A stretch of DNA of 64,000 bases from Corynebacterium sp. NML98-0116 (lineage in GTDB: Bacteria; Actinomycetota; Actinomycetes; Mycobacteriales; Mycobacteriaceae): contig NZ_CP017639.1 in the NCBI RefSeq assembly GCF_001767255.1, positions 704,875 through 768,874 on the forward strand. The letters are read 5' to 3'. The notes beneath the pieces are model-generated. The model saw nothing but the letters and a program-made list of their open reading frames with translations. It was not told where the DNA came from and did not search any database. Shown piece after piece: positions 51,953-61,175 of this stretch. The position numbers were made by a program, and so were the translations under genes. Every line of letters starts with the position of its first letter. Position 1 is the first letter of the stretch.

Positions 51953-53137
51953 TCAGAGTACCCGGTCTTCGGATTGTGCGAAATTGTGCCGCAAATACTC
52001 TGCTGCGGGCACCACCTTAAACTCTTCCAATTGTTGGCCGTGCTCGCCACGGTAGACCACCCAGCGCTGCGTCGGGTCAATGTCCAACTGGCTGCCAACC
52101 GTGGCGAGGTTTCTCCCGTGGCGCGAGCGAAACGTTGCGGAGGATTTTATTTCAACAGCGCGTGGCTCGTGCGTCATGTCGAGGAGATCCACTTCAATCT
52201 TGCTGTCATCGCGATAGAAATACAGGTCAGGGGCTATCCCTTGGTGGTGGTAGCACTTGGCTGTTTCTGCCACGATGAGGTTTTCCATCACCGCGCCGAA
52301 AGCCGGGGAGTTCACGAGGTCTACTTTTGTGCGGATACCCAGGAGGTGGCAGAGCAGTCCAGTGTCGTAAAAGTACAACTTAGGGGTCTTCGTCAGCGTC
52401 TTGCGGGAATTGGTGTGAAAAGGACGCAGTGTGAACACGATGAAGCTGGATTCCAGGATGCTTACCCAGTTCTTCACGGTCGCAAACGCGACGCCGAGTT
52501 CGCGAGCCAGTCCAGTGTAGTTGATGAGGTTGCCGGCATTAAGGGCCATCAGTTTCATCATCATTTGAAAAGCGTCCGTGTTCTGAACATTGAGTAACTG
52601 TGTGACGTCTCGTTCGACGTATGTGCGGAGGTAGTTCTGGTAGTAGATCTCCGGCGGCATATCTACTTGATAAAGGCGCGGATACCCACCGTGAACCATG
52701 AAATCTTCAGCGCTCGTGTCGGGTCGTGCGGTGAGTGCCTCCCGAAAAGAGAGTGGAAGCAGGTGGGTGATGCCGACTCTTCCGGCTAGACTTTGCGAGA
52801 TCTTCTCCATTAAAAGGAAGTTCTGCGAACCAGAGAGCACGTATTGTCCAGGTGTGCCTCGTTCGTCCGAAATGACCTGCAGGGACGAGAATAGCTCGGG
52901 CGCATATTGAGCCTCGTCGATGATGAGGGCAGAGCCACGATCACGGATAAAACCCATGGGGTCCTCGATGGCGAACGCGCGTAGCGTTGGGTCTTCGAGA
53001 TTGAGATAGGTGAAATCAGGGAACTGTTCACGAATCAACGTCGATTTTCCGCTTTGCCGTGGTCCGGTCACGCTCACGATCGGAAACCACGAAGCCAGTT
53101 GCTCAAGATGCTGGCCCAATTCCCTCGGAATGAACAC
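51953..53137 (-). CDS. AAA ATPase with DUF4143 (archaeal-type ATPase)
   Basis: This encodes 394 residues from a GTG. The Walker A motif is GPRQSGKS (25-32), Walker B is ALIIDEAQ, and a sensor region (YVLSGSQNF) follows, making it PF13173-like. The C-terminal half matches DUF4143, with a winged-helix segment and a PD-(D/E)XK-like core (IEVDLLD then EIKSSATF). Such genes are scattered in genomes as accessory units. Four 23-base repeats precede it and supply the ribosome site. It is the outermost of two ATPases flanking an AddAB-like pair. Confidence 0.85.
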   Translation of the reverse strand: MFIPRELGQHLEQLASWFPIVSVTGPRQSGKSTLIREQFPDFTYLNLEDPTLRAFAIEDPMGFIRDRGSALIIDEAQYAPELFSSLQVISDERGTPGQYVLSGSQNFLLMEKISQSLAGRVGITHLLPLSFREALTARPDTSAEDFMVHGGYPRLYQVDMPPEIYYQNYLRTYVERDVTQLLNVQNTDAFQMMMKLMALNAGNLINYTGLARELGVAFATVKNWVSILESSFIVFTLRPFHTNSRKTLTKTPKLYFYDTGLLCHLLGIRTKVDLVNSPAFGAVMENLIVAETAKCYHHQGIAPDLYFYRDDSKIEVDLLDMTHEPRAVEIKSSATFRSRHGRNLATVGSQLDIDPTQRWVVYRGEHGQQLEEFKVVPAAEYLRHNFAQSEDRVL

Positions 53138-53143
53138 TATTTC

Positions 53144-53230
53144 ACCAAATCCCTAAAGTGCGACTTACCAAATCCCTAAAGTGCAATCTACCAAATCACT
53201 AAAGTGCGACTTACCAAATCCCTAACGTGG
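53144..53230. repeat. 23-base tandem direct repeats upstream of the DUF4143 ATPase
   Basis: Four units start at 53144, 53167, 53190 and 53213, spaced by exactly 23 bases. The unit is ACCAAATCCCTAAAGTG plus six variable bases (CGACTT or CAATCT); the last is partial. On the minus strand each reads CACTTTAGGGATTTGGT. The innermost provides AGGGA before the GTG start at 53137. Confidence 0.9.
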
Positions 53231-53270
53231 CGCCTGTTGGTGCAGGTTGATCGGGGATAATTCGGTCGGC

Positions 53271-56200
53271 TTAGCCCAGTGAACGCGTGCGTATCACAAC
53301 TCCTTGCTTGCGGGGGAAGAGCAGCTCTAAGCGTGTAATCGGGGCGTCGAGCTCCCCGCCCAAAAGCTCGGCGTACAGCCGGAGCTGGTTGAAATACTCG
53401 GACACAGTTTGGGCATCGGCGCTGACATCCGTTTTGTAGTCGGCAATGACCCAGCTATCTCCCTCGCGGTAGAGCAGGTCAACGACGCCGTCGATAATTG
53501 GGCCGCCACTACTGAGTCGGCCGAATACCGGCAGCTCCCTGTAATGCTGCGAGGAAAAGGCGTGCGTGACGGTTTCGCACTCCAGCAGCTGTTCCGCCAT
53601 TGATGCGAGCGTCTCCCGGAACTGCGAGGGCGCACCGCAGTCCACACTGAGCGTGGCCGCGTAATCGGCTGCACCACCGGCAGCTGTGAGGTCATCGAGC
53701 GTCGCGCGCTCCATCATTGCGTGCAGCGCGGTGCCCACTGCCGCGCCGTGCTCAGCGCGGGCCTCCCCAGTAACCACCAATGCCGGGTCGAGTGAGGCAG
53801 TCTCCCGCGTGAGCCCAAGCTTCACGACGTCAGCGTCTCGAGCATGAGCCACCGCCGTGCTGGCGACACGGCGTGCACGAGCCGACTGCCACGCGCTCTC
53901 CGAGGCATGAAGATCCGGCAGTCCCTCGGCGTTCGGCTCTGTGGGCCGCGTGGCGGAGGTGGTGAAGTCATATTCGTATGCTGGGATGTCCTCCGCAGCA
54001 ATCGCTTCCGGGATTGCGCCCTCCGCGATCGTGTTCTCGATGGCCGTATTGAACGCCTTCGACGCCACGCTGTTCGGGTTATCAGTTCGCTTACACACCA
54101 CTAGGTGGTCACGCGCACGCGTCGTGGCGACGTAGAAGAGGCGGGCGCGCTCGGCGGCGTCGGCAAGCTTTTCGTGCTCCAGGATTTCCCTCGAACGCGG
54201 GGAGGTGAGCCGGAACTCGCTGTACTCCAACACATGGTCCGCAGGATGCGGGCGGCTGACCTGAGGGTTGTTGTTCCTACCGCCGTACATCCCGGCCAAG
54301 ATCACCATCGGGAACTCCCGGCCCTTGGACGCGTGCAGCGTCAGAATGCGCACCCCGCCCGCAGTCGTACTCTCCGGATCGGTGATCTGATGACGCTCGT
54401 TGGCCAACGAATCAGTCCACGCGGTGTATTCGCGCAGGGTACCGTGAGTCGCCTCGGTAAAGGCGCGCGCATTGTGCTTCACGAACTCGAGGCGGCGCAG
54501 CGCCTCCAAGGGGAACGCGCTTCGCGCAGCGGCCAGCTCCACCATGTTCAGTTGGTCGCACGCCCAGGACACCAGGGCGCCGACGGACATCTCACGGGAA
54601 GCCTCATGCAGCTTCAAAATGAGGTTGAGCGCATCCGGAATACGCCCAGTCAGGTCGTGCAACCGAGGCCCGTAAATGTTCAAACTGCTGCCCGCAGCGG
54701 CCCATTGCGCAAGCTCAAGGTCGGAAATACCAAGCAGGCTTGTACGCAGCGCGGCGCCCACCGACAGCGATTCCGCCGGGTCAGCCGCCGCGTGCAGCAC
54801 GACGTGGAGCTCCTCAATCTCGGGCGCCAGATACGTCAGCGCAGCGCCCTCCGGGACGTAGGGCACGTCATGCGCATCAAGAAACGCCATTAACGACGCC
54901 GCCTGACGGTGGGTACGCACCAAAATCGCAATATCGTGCGGCTCCAACCCGACCAGGGTCTCATACGAAGTGCCGTCGTCACGTACAACCTTGTCGCGGC
55001 GCTGCCAGTCCTCCGCAAGCGCCTGCTTGATAATACTCAGGATGAGGCGGCACTCAGCCTCCTCCTTGGACAGATTGTCCTCCTTGATGGCTTCGTAATG
55101 CGCGACAATCGTGCGACTATTGAAGTCTGCCAGCTCGGGGGCGTCATCAAGCCCAGGCCGTGCGTCCAGTGCAGTAAAGGCCACTTCTCGGGGCACAAGC
55201 TTCGGGTCTGGCTTCTTGCTGGTAGCCAAGGCGTTCGGGAAATAGCGTTCGAAGACCTGGTTGGACCAGTCCAGGACCTTCGAGGTGGAGCGGAAGTTCG
55301 TGGTCAGCTCGACGACCTCGCAGTCCTGCGCGTCACGGGCAGCAAGGTAGGTGTCCAGATCCGCGTGGCGGAACCGGTAGATCGACTGCTTCGGGTCACC
55401 CACCGTGAACAAGGCCCCGGGAGTGAGCTTCCCGGTAGCAGGGTCGGTGGCAATCGCGCGCACGATGCGCAACTGGGCAGGGTCGGTGTCCTGGAACTCG
55501 TCCACAAGCAGGTGTGTAAACCGTGTGTGCACGTCCTCCCGGACATGCGGGTGGTGCTTCAACAGCTGGTCTGCCAGGTACACAAGGTCACCAAATTGGA
55601 GCTCACCAGTGCGGTGGCGTCGACGTGCGTTATCCAGCACGATCAAGGCCAACGACGCGCGAAGCACCGCTTTGGGACGCGCCGCTTGCCTTTCCACGTT
55701 CTCATTCCAGGAGTCCCAGACACGCTCACACGCCGACTTGATTTCTTTGACAACCGCTCCGCCCCAGTTCGCCTTTCGGCCACCGTTGCCCTTGCGGAAC
55801 TTGCCGACCTTCGTGAAATCACCCGCGGTGATCCGCAGCTGAAGATCCGTAATTTGTTCTCCCAAGGTCAACGCAAACGCGTCTTCAGGGTCTGAGCACT
55901 CGTTGAGAGTGCGCTTGAGCTCACCCACGATTCGCGTGGCTGCGTCCTCATCGAACACGAACGCCTCCGGCAGGGCAGCAGCGATCGTCGGCTCCAACTC
56001 ACCCCAGTTATCGTCCATGTATTGGGCAAGCTGCAGCAGCGAAGACATCGAACCGTTCTCGCCCGCGAAATGCTCCAGGGCTTCGCGGAGGTCGGCGTCG
56101 AGAATCTTGCCCCCGCTCAGCTCAGCGATGGGGAAGACCCCCTCGAGTGCGCTCGAAAACGCTTCGCTTACTCGGCGTCGAAGCACGTCGGATTGACGCT

Positions 56201-56582
56201 CCGCGGCGAAGTTATCCTGCACCGTGATCTCTGGAGGGATGCCGGACTCGAGCGGGTAAAGACACAGCAGGCGCTGGCAAAAGCTGTGCAGCGTTTCAAT
56301 GGCTGCGCTGGGCAGCTCAAGCAGAGCGCGATCCGCCACTGGGTTGCCCGCGTGCTTTGCCAGCTCACGGGCGAGACGCTCCGAAAGCTCCGCCGCAGCC
56401 TTCTTCGTAAACGTGATCGCCGCGATCTGGGTGACTGGAACTTCACGTTCCAAGATGAGCGTGAGCAGGCGCTGGACGAGTGAGTACGTTTTACCAGCCC
56501 CGGCACCGGCCTCCACGAACAAGGTGGAGTCAACATCCGTGCGGATCCGCTCACGGTTTTCAAAATCTGGCAACAGAGTCAT
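53271..56582 (-). CDS. AddA-like UvrD-family helicase-nuclease
   Basis: This encodes 1103 residues. Motif I (Walker A) is AGAGAGKT around 25-32, motif Ia is AITFTKKAAAEL, Walker B is LLVDEFQDTDP, and motif III is GDPKQSIYRFRHAD. The later RecB/AddA-type motifs are TLHASKGREFP and YVATTRARDHL. The C-terminal nuclease domain has GTALHAMMERA, DGVVDLLYR and VIADYKTD, a PD-(D/E)XK core. The combination is that of AddA. It lies one base after the AddB-like gene, so the two are coupled. It could repair breaks, or serve defence by degrading invading DNA. Confidence 0.88.
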   Translation of the reverse strand: MTLLPDFENRERIRTDVDSTLFVEAGAGAGKTYSLVQRLLTLILEREVPVTQIAAITFTKKAAAELSERLARELAKHAGNPVADRALLELPSAAIETLHSFCQRLLCLYPLESGIPPEITVQDNFAAERQSDVLRRRVSEAFSSALEGVFPIAELSGGKILDADLREALEHFAGENGSMSSLLQLAQYMDDNWGELEPTIAAALPEAFVFDEDAATRIVGELKRTLNECSDPEDAFALTLGEQITDLQLRITAGDFTKVGKFRKGNGGRKANWGGAVVKEIKSACERVWDSWNENVERQAARPKAVLRASLALIVLDNARRRHRTGELQFGDLVYLADQLLKHHPHVREDVHTRFTHLLVDEFQDTDPAQLRIVRAIATDPATGKLTPGALFTVGDPKQSIYRFRHADLDTYLAARDAQDCEVVELTTNFRSTSKVLDWSNQVFERYFPNALATSKKPDPKLVPREVAFTALDARPGLDDAPELADFNSRTIVAHYEAIKEDNLSKEEAECRLILSIIKQALAEDWQRRDKVVRDDGTSYETLVGLEPHDIAILVRTHRQAASLMAFLDAHDVPYVPEGAALTYLAPEIEELHVVLHAAADPAESLSVGAALRTSLLGISDLELAQWAAAGSSLNIYGPRLHDLTGRIPDALNLILKLHEASREMSVGALVSWACDQLNMVELAAARSAFPLEALRRLEFVKHNARAFTEATHGTLREYTAWTDSLANERHQITDPESTTAGGVRILTLHASKGREFPMVILAGMYGGRNNNPQVSRPHPADHVLEYSEFRLTSPRSREILEHEKLADAAERARLFYVATTRARDHLVVCKRTDNPNSVASKAFNTAIENTIAEGAIPEAIAAEDIPAYEYDFTTSATRPTEPNAEGLPDLHASESAWQSARARRVASTAVAHARDADVVKLGLTRETASLDPALVVTGEARAEHGAAVGTALHAMMERATLDDLTAAGGAADYAATLSVDCGAPSQFRETLASMAEQLLECETVTHAFSSQHYRELPVFGRLSSGGPIIDGVVDLLYREGDSWVIADYKTDVSADAQTVSEYFNQLRLYAELLGGELDAPITRLELLFPRKQGVVIRTRSLG

Positions 56583-56583
56583 G

Positions 56584-59355
56584 TTAGTTCTCACCTTCAT
56601 TTTCGCGCGCAGGTGTCAGGCTTTGGTAGAGCTCAAAGAGATAATCGCTGATTGCGTCGGCTTGGCGGACGTAATTATTTGCACCCAAGCGCAGAATCTG
56701 GGTGCGGAGGAAGCGTTCAGTATCAATCGGCCGCGGGAAGAAGACTCCCTGGGCCATTAATTCCAGGGTGCTGCCCAACACGTGGACGAAATCGTCATAG
56801 CGTTCCTGGTCAAAAATGGCAAGGTAGTGCTCCTCATCGGGATTGTCGGCGAACACGAAGTGGAAATCCACGTCCACGCTCGGAGAAACCGTGACCACAT
56901 CCTCGCCGATGCCCATTTTGTCCAACCACGCTGCGAGCGCACCGTTAGAAATCGCTTGCCACATGGCTAGGCCGTAGAAATCCGGCTGGACGGTAAACGA
57001 GGAGACGTTGTCCCAAGCGAGCACGTCCTTCTTCGCGATCCGGTTCCTGCCAGTTTTGTAATCCACCACGCGCAGACTTCTGGTCTCCGGGTGGAAATCG
57101 ACGCGGTCAATGAACCCCTTCAGCGATACCTGGCCGAAGGAGGTGTCGAAAAATACCTCGATGTCTGAACCCCGACCGAATGCAAGCTCGACACCAACAG
57201 GCATCCAGCCTGCCTCAGCCTGCTGACGTTCTGCCTCAAACCAGGCACCCAGAGCCTTGGTCAAGCGCAGCTCGAAGGCGTGCCGCGAAAGCGCGCTCAC
57301 CTCACTGAGCAGGGGCGCGCTCAGGTGCGCGGCGGCGATAGAATCCAGCACTTCGCGAGCCGCATCCCAGTCCAGCTCCGCATAACTGGCAGGTCGAGGA
57401 GACGCATCGAGCCACACACGGCGCGTCCATTCCTCCACGATGGAGTGGAAGATCGTGCCCTTATCACGAGAATCCAGGTCCTCGGCGGGATCCGCCTCAA
57501 GCTCGCGCATGCCAGCTACGTACTGAATGAAGAAAAGGTACGGGGACTCCACATACAGGTTCAATGCCGACGCAGAGAACTCGTGATCTGCAATCCAGTC
57601 GCTCAGACCCTCAACGAAGCCATTGAACTCATCGCTCGGGTTGCCCTCGCTGCGAGCCTTCATCACTGACATCGTCTGCTGCGTGGATACCGGCCATGCT
57701 CCGCGCAGGGCGTGGGTGAAGCTGGCGGTTCGCCTGCTTGCGGCCGGGAAGTCATTCGCCTCGCAGCCATCTATTGGGGTGTGGTCTGCTGGGATCCAAT
57801 GGCTGGGCTCCCCGCCAAACTCGCCACCGCTGAGCTGATCGGCGTGGATACACCGCACCTCGTTCGCCGTACGCAGAGCAGCTTCGAGGATCTCATGCTG
57901 ACGGCTGGTCTCGCGCTCTACGCTGGTACCGAGCTGTTCGAGTGACACACCAGCAGGCTCCGGCACACCGTGCGGCATAAATATCGACGACGCGTTGCAT
58001 ACCAACAGCACGTCCAGATCCCCACCGACCAGCCCAGACAGTGCACCGACGCGCAAACCAGCCGGAAACGCATCATCGGTACCAAGTGGAGTTGCAACCG
58101 CAGCTTCCCACAGCGCCTCCTGTGCTGCGAGCACACTGAAGTCGATTCCCAACTGATCAAACTGTGCCAAGTTCGAAAACAGGGACTCCGGCACCGGTCC
58201 CTGCACATGCTTCTTCGCCAGCTGGAGCGCCTGTGTCGCCCACTCGCCCCAAGATTCAGACGCGCGAAGCGCCACCAGGTCGTCGTGGAGCGCCACAACC
58301 CACGCAGCCTCCACCCGCGCCGGGACCTTTTCTCCATTGACCACGTGATCCACGCTGAACTCCTGCCAGCGAGGCCAAGAACGCGGGCCGTTTCGGTGGC
58401 GACTGAGCGAATCGAACCCGAAGATTGCCGGGCGCTTACCCGCCGCATCCTGCCAGCCGATCCGTCCGCGCAGCAGAATCTCCGCAAGCTGCGCTCGCGG
58501 TATCGTGTCGACCTCGAGCGACACAAGCCCGACCACCGTGGCGACCTCCGGGGCGTCGAGTAGACACTCCGTTGCGCCACCCACCAGCGGGAGACCCTGC
58601 GCAGCATCAACTAACACCGGGTAGAACGCCTGATTCATCATCGCAACCCCGACGCGGTCCAGCGCCTCTTCCTGTGGGGCAGACGACTCGGCGATGCTTT
58701 CCCGGACCTTGCTGAGTACAGCGAGCGCCTGGACGTGTTCATCCGCAACTTCCATCGTGGTGACCTGGGCAGTGTCGTCCGGGCGCAATGGCTCCGGCAG
58801 CCGCTCGAGCAGACGATCCTCAGCAGGCGTCAGCCCAACAACATCCCACACAATGGTGCGCTCCGGGATGCAGGCCTGCTGCCAAGCCTCATATGGAAGC
58901 GTCCTGGCCGGCTCGCCTTTGGACGATGACTTGAACCTGTCCGCTATCCGCTCCGTGATCGAGGCGATCTCCTTCGGCAGTGTCCTGGTACCAGTGAGTC
59001 CCCATCGCTCCCGCGGGGCCTGCAGCAGCTGCCATACCGCCTTTCGTACTCCCGTTCGTGTAGCCGGTTCGCCAGCGAGCCCCCGCGCGCGGATCTCGGA
59101 ATCCTCCGGGAGTTCCTGCAACGCATGCACCACCAAAGCGGCGACCTCAGCAGGGTCAACTAATCCCGGGAACTGGGACTCCACAAACAACTGCAACGAC
59201 AGGACTTTCACGCCCACAGCCACGCCGGACTGCGACAACGCATCCATCACAGCATCACGTGCACCTGGCATGCACAACACTGTCACGGGGTTTGCGAGCG
59301 GATTGCCGTCCTGCGCTTGGCGAACGGCATGGATGAGCGGATTCATACGGGACAT
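56584..59355 (-). CDS. AddB-like PD-(D/E)XK nuclease subunit
   Basis: This encodes 923 residues. The ATG at 59355 follows TAGAGT by 7 bases and is preferred over one 30 bases upstream. The N-terminal two-thirds resemble a degenerate helicase without a Walker A motif, as in AddB/RexB. The C-terminal third is a RecB-type nuclease: GTIFHSIVEEW, the catalytic core FIDRVDFHPETRSLRVVDYK and a trailing TGR. The paired open frames and the PD-(D/E)XK in both subunits define an AddAB-type double nuclease. It is divergent in sequence from typical AddB. Confidence 0.8.
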   Translation of the reverse strand: MSRMNPLIHAVRQAQDGNPLANPVTVLCMPGARDAVMDALSQSGVAVGVKVLSLQLFVESQFPGLVDPAEVAALVVHALQELPEDSEIRARGLAGEPATRTGVRKAVWQLLQAPRERWGLTGTRTLPKEIASITERIADRFKSSSKGEPARTLPYEAWQQACIPERTIVWDVVGLTPAEDRLLERLPEPLRPDDTAQVTTMEVADEHVQALAVLSKVRESIAESSAPQEEALDRVGVAMMNQAFYPVLVDAAQGLPLVGGATECLLDAPEVATVVGLVSLEVDTIPRAQLAEILLRGRIGWQDAAGKRPAIFGFDSLSRHRNGPRSWPRWQEFSVDHVVNGEKVPARVEAAWVVALHDDLVALRASESWGEWATQALQLAKKHVQGPVPESLFSNLAQFDQLGIDFSVLAAQEALWEAAVATPLGTDDAFPAGLRVGALSGLVGGDLDVLLVCNASSIFMPHGVPEPAGVSLEQLGTSVERETSRQHEILEAALRTANEVRCIHADQLSGGEFGGEPSHWIPADHTPIDGCEANDFPAASRRTASFTHALRGAWPVSTQQTMSVMKARSEGNPSDEFNGFVEGLSDWIADHEFSASALNLYVESPYLFFIQYVAGMRELEADPAEDLDSRDKGTIFHSIVEEWTRRVWLDASPRPASYAELDWDAAREVLDSIAAAHLSAPLLSEVSALSRHAFELRLTKALGAWFEAERQQAEAGWMPVGVELAFGRGSDIEVFFDTSFGQVSLKGFIDRVDFHPETRSLRVVDYKTGRNRIAKKDVLAWDNVSSFTVQPDFYGLAMWQAISNGALAAWLDKMGIGEDVVTVSPSVDVDFHFVFADNPDEEHYLAIFDQERYDDFVHVLGSTLELMAQGVFFPRPIDTERFLRTQILRLGANNYVRQADAISDYLFELYQSLTPARENEGEN

Positions 59356-59541
59356 GGTTCGTACTCTATATGGTGGTCCCGACATTGTGATGCGCCTACC
59401 TACAGACTTTCAAAGACGAGAGTTGCTTGCATCCGATGATCTCCTCCGAGCAGTCCCTTGCTGCCTGATGGAGTAGTGGTGATGGTATGCAAGCGATAGC
59501 CCCTCGGTCTGCCGGAAGGCACGTTGCGAGTAAGCAAACTG

Positions 59542-60696
59542 TCACTCTTCAAACTCGGGCAGACGAAGAATATCTGCGACCACATGGGTGCGAAGGTACT
59601 CGCGCAGATAGGGGAGCGCTAAGTCTGCGGTGCCGCGGTCGTAAGTGATTAAGTCGGCTTCGCTAAGGCGGCGTCGATAGTTGTAAGCTTGTTGTTCGCT
59701 CACTTCGAGACGGCTGGCGACATCGCTGATTTTCGAGGCACCATCATCGAGCGACATTGCTGCAAGGAACCTACGATCCTCCGCAGAGAGATCGTTGAGC
59801 GCTGGTTCATGAACAAGTTGCCCGAGTTTCTTTCGTGCTCGCGTAATGGCCTTTTCTGTAGCCTCCAATTGAATTGTGTCAGAGGATTCAAAGCGCCAAG
59901 CGAAGTTGCCAATCAACTGGATCATGAACGGATAGCCTCCAGTAGCTTGTACAGCAGTCGCGAGGGCTTCCTCGTCCCACGAACGTCCAGCTTGCTGGAC
60001 GGGAACTGTGAGCCCCTCACGGACCTCTGTACCTCTGAGTCGGCCGAGATCCACGCGGTTTGCACGCCTTAAGAAAGTGATTGGATTGCGCCCTTCGTCA
60101 CTGGCAAGCAGAGGTCTCACCGAACTTGGAATACCGGCCATCACCACGGCGATTTCCCTGTTTTCTCGAACGAGGTGTTGAATAGCCGTCGCGAACTCAA
60201 CAATTTCATCATGATGTACGAAATGAAGCTCATCGACCGTAATTAAGACACCACTGGCAGAACGGTTAAACCTGTTGTGGTTCGCGAGCGTGTCAAGGAC
60301 CTCCGTGAGTAGAGTACGGAGTGAACGTGGCCTTTGAGCAGGCCGTTCAAACTCATGCTTGAGGCGCAAAGCGCTCGGACCAACTTGAAAAGAGGTTCGG
60401 GTCGGCGCATCGCTCTCGAGAAACTCTGTAAGTTGGTCTCTCAACTTATCGACGAACCCCTCAGTCGCCGTTTCGGAAAACGTTAGCCACCCAGCGTTTA
60501 TTGCGGTGTCTTCTAACTCGTTGAGTAGGGCTGTTTTTCCAATACCTCGTGCGCCAACGAGGAGTGAGATGCGTTCGTGTGCACCTGGTCCTTCTTCAAG
60601 CCCGAGTCTGAAGTCATCGATTACTTCGTCGCGGCCGACTAGGAGTGGCGGGCTAGTCCCAAGCGAAGCACGGAAAGGGTTTTGCGTGGTCGTCAT
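59542..60696 (-). CDS. ORC/Cdc6-like AAA ATPase
   Basis: This encodes 384 residues. Walker A is GARGIGKT (48-55), Walker B is LITVDELHFV, and the sensor-1 region is VVMAGIPSS. The C-terminal part (about 300-380) is a winged helix-turn-helix (ISDVASRLEVSEQQAYNYRR). This is the arrangement of AAA_16/ORC-like ATPases. TAATGT ends 6 bases before the ATG, so the transcript is probably leaderless. Three 19-base repeats lie just upstream. The gene lies 186 bases before the AddAB-like operon; a role in loading or regulating the helicase-nuclease is inferred. Confidence 0.82.
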   Translation of the reverse strand: MTTTQNPFRASLGTSPPLLVGRDEVIDDFRLGLEEGPGAHERISLLVGARGIGKTALLNELEDTAINAGWLTFSETATEGFVDKLRDQLTEFLESDAPTRTSFQVGPSALRLKHEFERPAQRPRSLRTLLTEVLDTLANHNRFNRSASGVLITVDELHFVHHDEIVEFATAIQHLVRENREIAVVMAGIPSSVRPLLASDEGRNPITFLRRANRVDLGRLRGTEVREGLTVPVQQAGRSWDEEALATAVQATGGYPFMIQLIGNFAWRFESSDTIQLEATEKAITRARKKLGQLVHEPALNDLSAEDRRFLAAMSLDDGASKISDVASRLEVSEQQAYNYRRRLSEADLITYDRGTADLALPYLREYLRTHVVADILRLPEFEE

Positions 60697-61110
60697 AGTT
60701 ACACATTAGCGCTCTTGTGTGGAGTTGTGTGGTTTGTGTGGAAATGTGTGGTTTGTGTGGAGTTATGTATAGCGGGGATGTCGCTGGTTCTTGCGAGTGA
60801 GCTGTGCACCACAATCCGTCCGCGGACTTCGGCCACCTGGGGAAATACTCAAGTTTTTCTGGGAGAAATGGGGAATTTGGTGTCCTGGCCTGAGATGCAG
60901 TGACAAGGGACGCAAGTTTGAACTTCGACCTCCACGTTCCCGCAGGTCACAAAAGGGCTAGATGTTATGTGTTGTGTCTTTTGGCACTGGCACGAAGCGG
61001 CCCGCACCAGATTCCTGGGTTTGGGAAGGGGACGTCGGCAAATGCGCAGGTCGCCGATTTCGCGTGAGGGAATGTGGTGCAAAAGTCCGCTGCACAGGAA
61101 GAAGACAAAG
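60697..61110. other. Intergenic stretch of about 410 bases without a supported gene
   Basis: The first 74 bases contain the 19-base repeats and the ATPase promoter. The remainder is mixed sequence with one weak minus-strand frame that is Cys- and His-rich by chance. No tRNA, riboswitch or repeat was recognised. The end is bounded by the glnA terminator. Confidence 0.5.
60714..60770. repeat. 19-base tandem repeats upstream of the ORC-like ATPase
   Basis: Three units start at 60714, 60733 and 60752: CTTGTGTGGAGTTGTGTGG, TTTGTGTGGAAATGTGTGG and a third that degenerates at its end. They cover the likely -35 region of the ATPase gene. TGTGGAAA has partial similarity to a DnaA box. Confidence 0.85.
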
Positions 61111-61144
61111 AAAAACCCACGGCAACCGTGACGGAAACCGTGGG
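61111..61144 (-). terminator. Terminator of glnA
   Basis: On the minus strand CCCACGG and CCGTGGG form the base of a GC-rich hairpin, with a TTTTTC tail, 32 bases past the glnA stop. Confidence 0.8.
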
Positions 61145-61175
61145 CAAGGGACCAGGACGAACCTGGGCTCAGAAT

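Noticed and set aside
53144..53230. CRISPR array
   Set aside because: Units are contiguous 23-base repeats with no unique spacers, no cas genes are present, and they abut a start codon.
60714..60770. Plasmid-type replication origin iterons
   Set aside because: Only three units, no AT-rich unwinding segment and no known Rep protein; an operator role is simpler.
60849..61082. 77-codon minus-strand frame between the ATPase and glnA
   Set aside because: No start signal, no recognised domain, and Cys/His-rich composition by chance.
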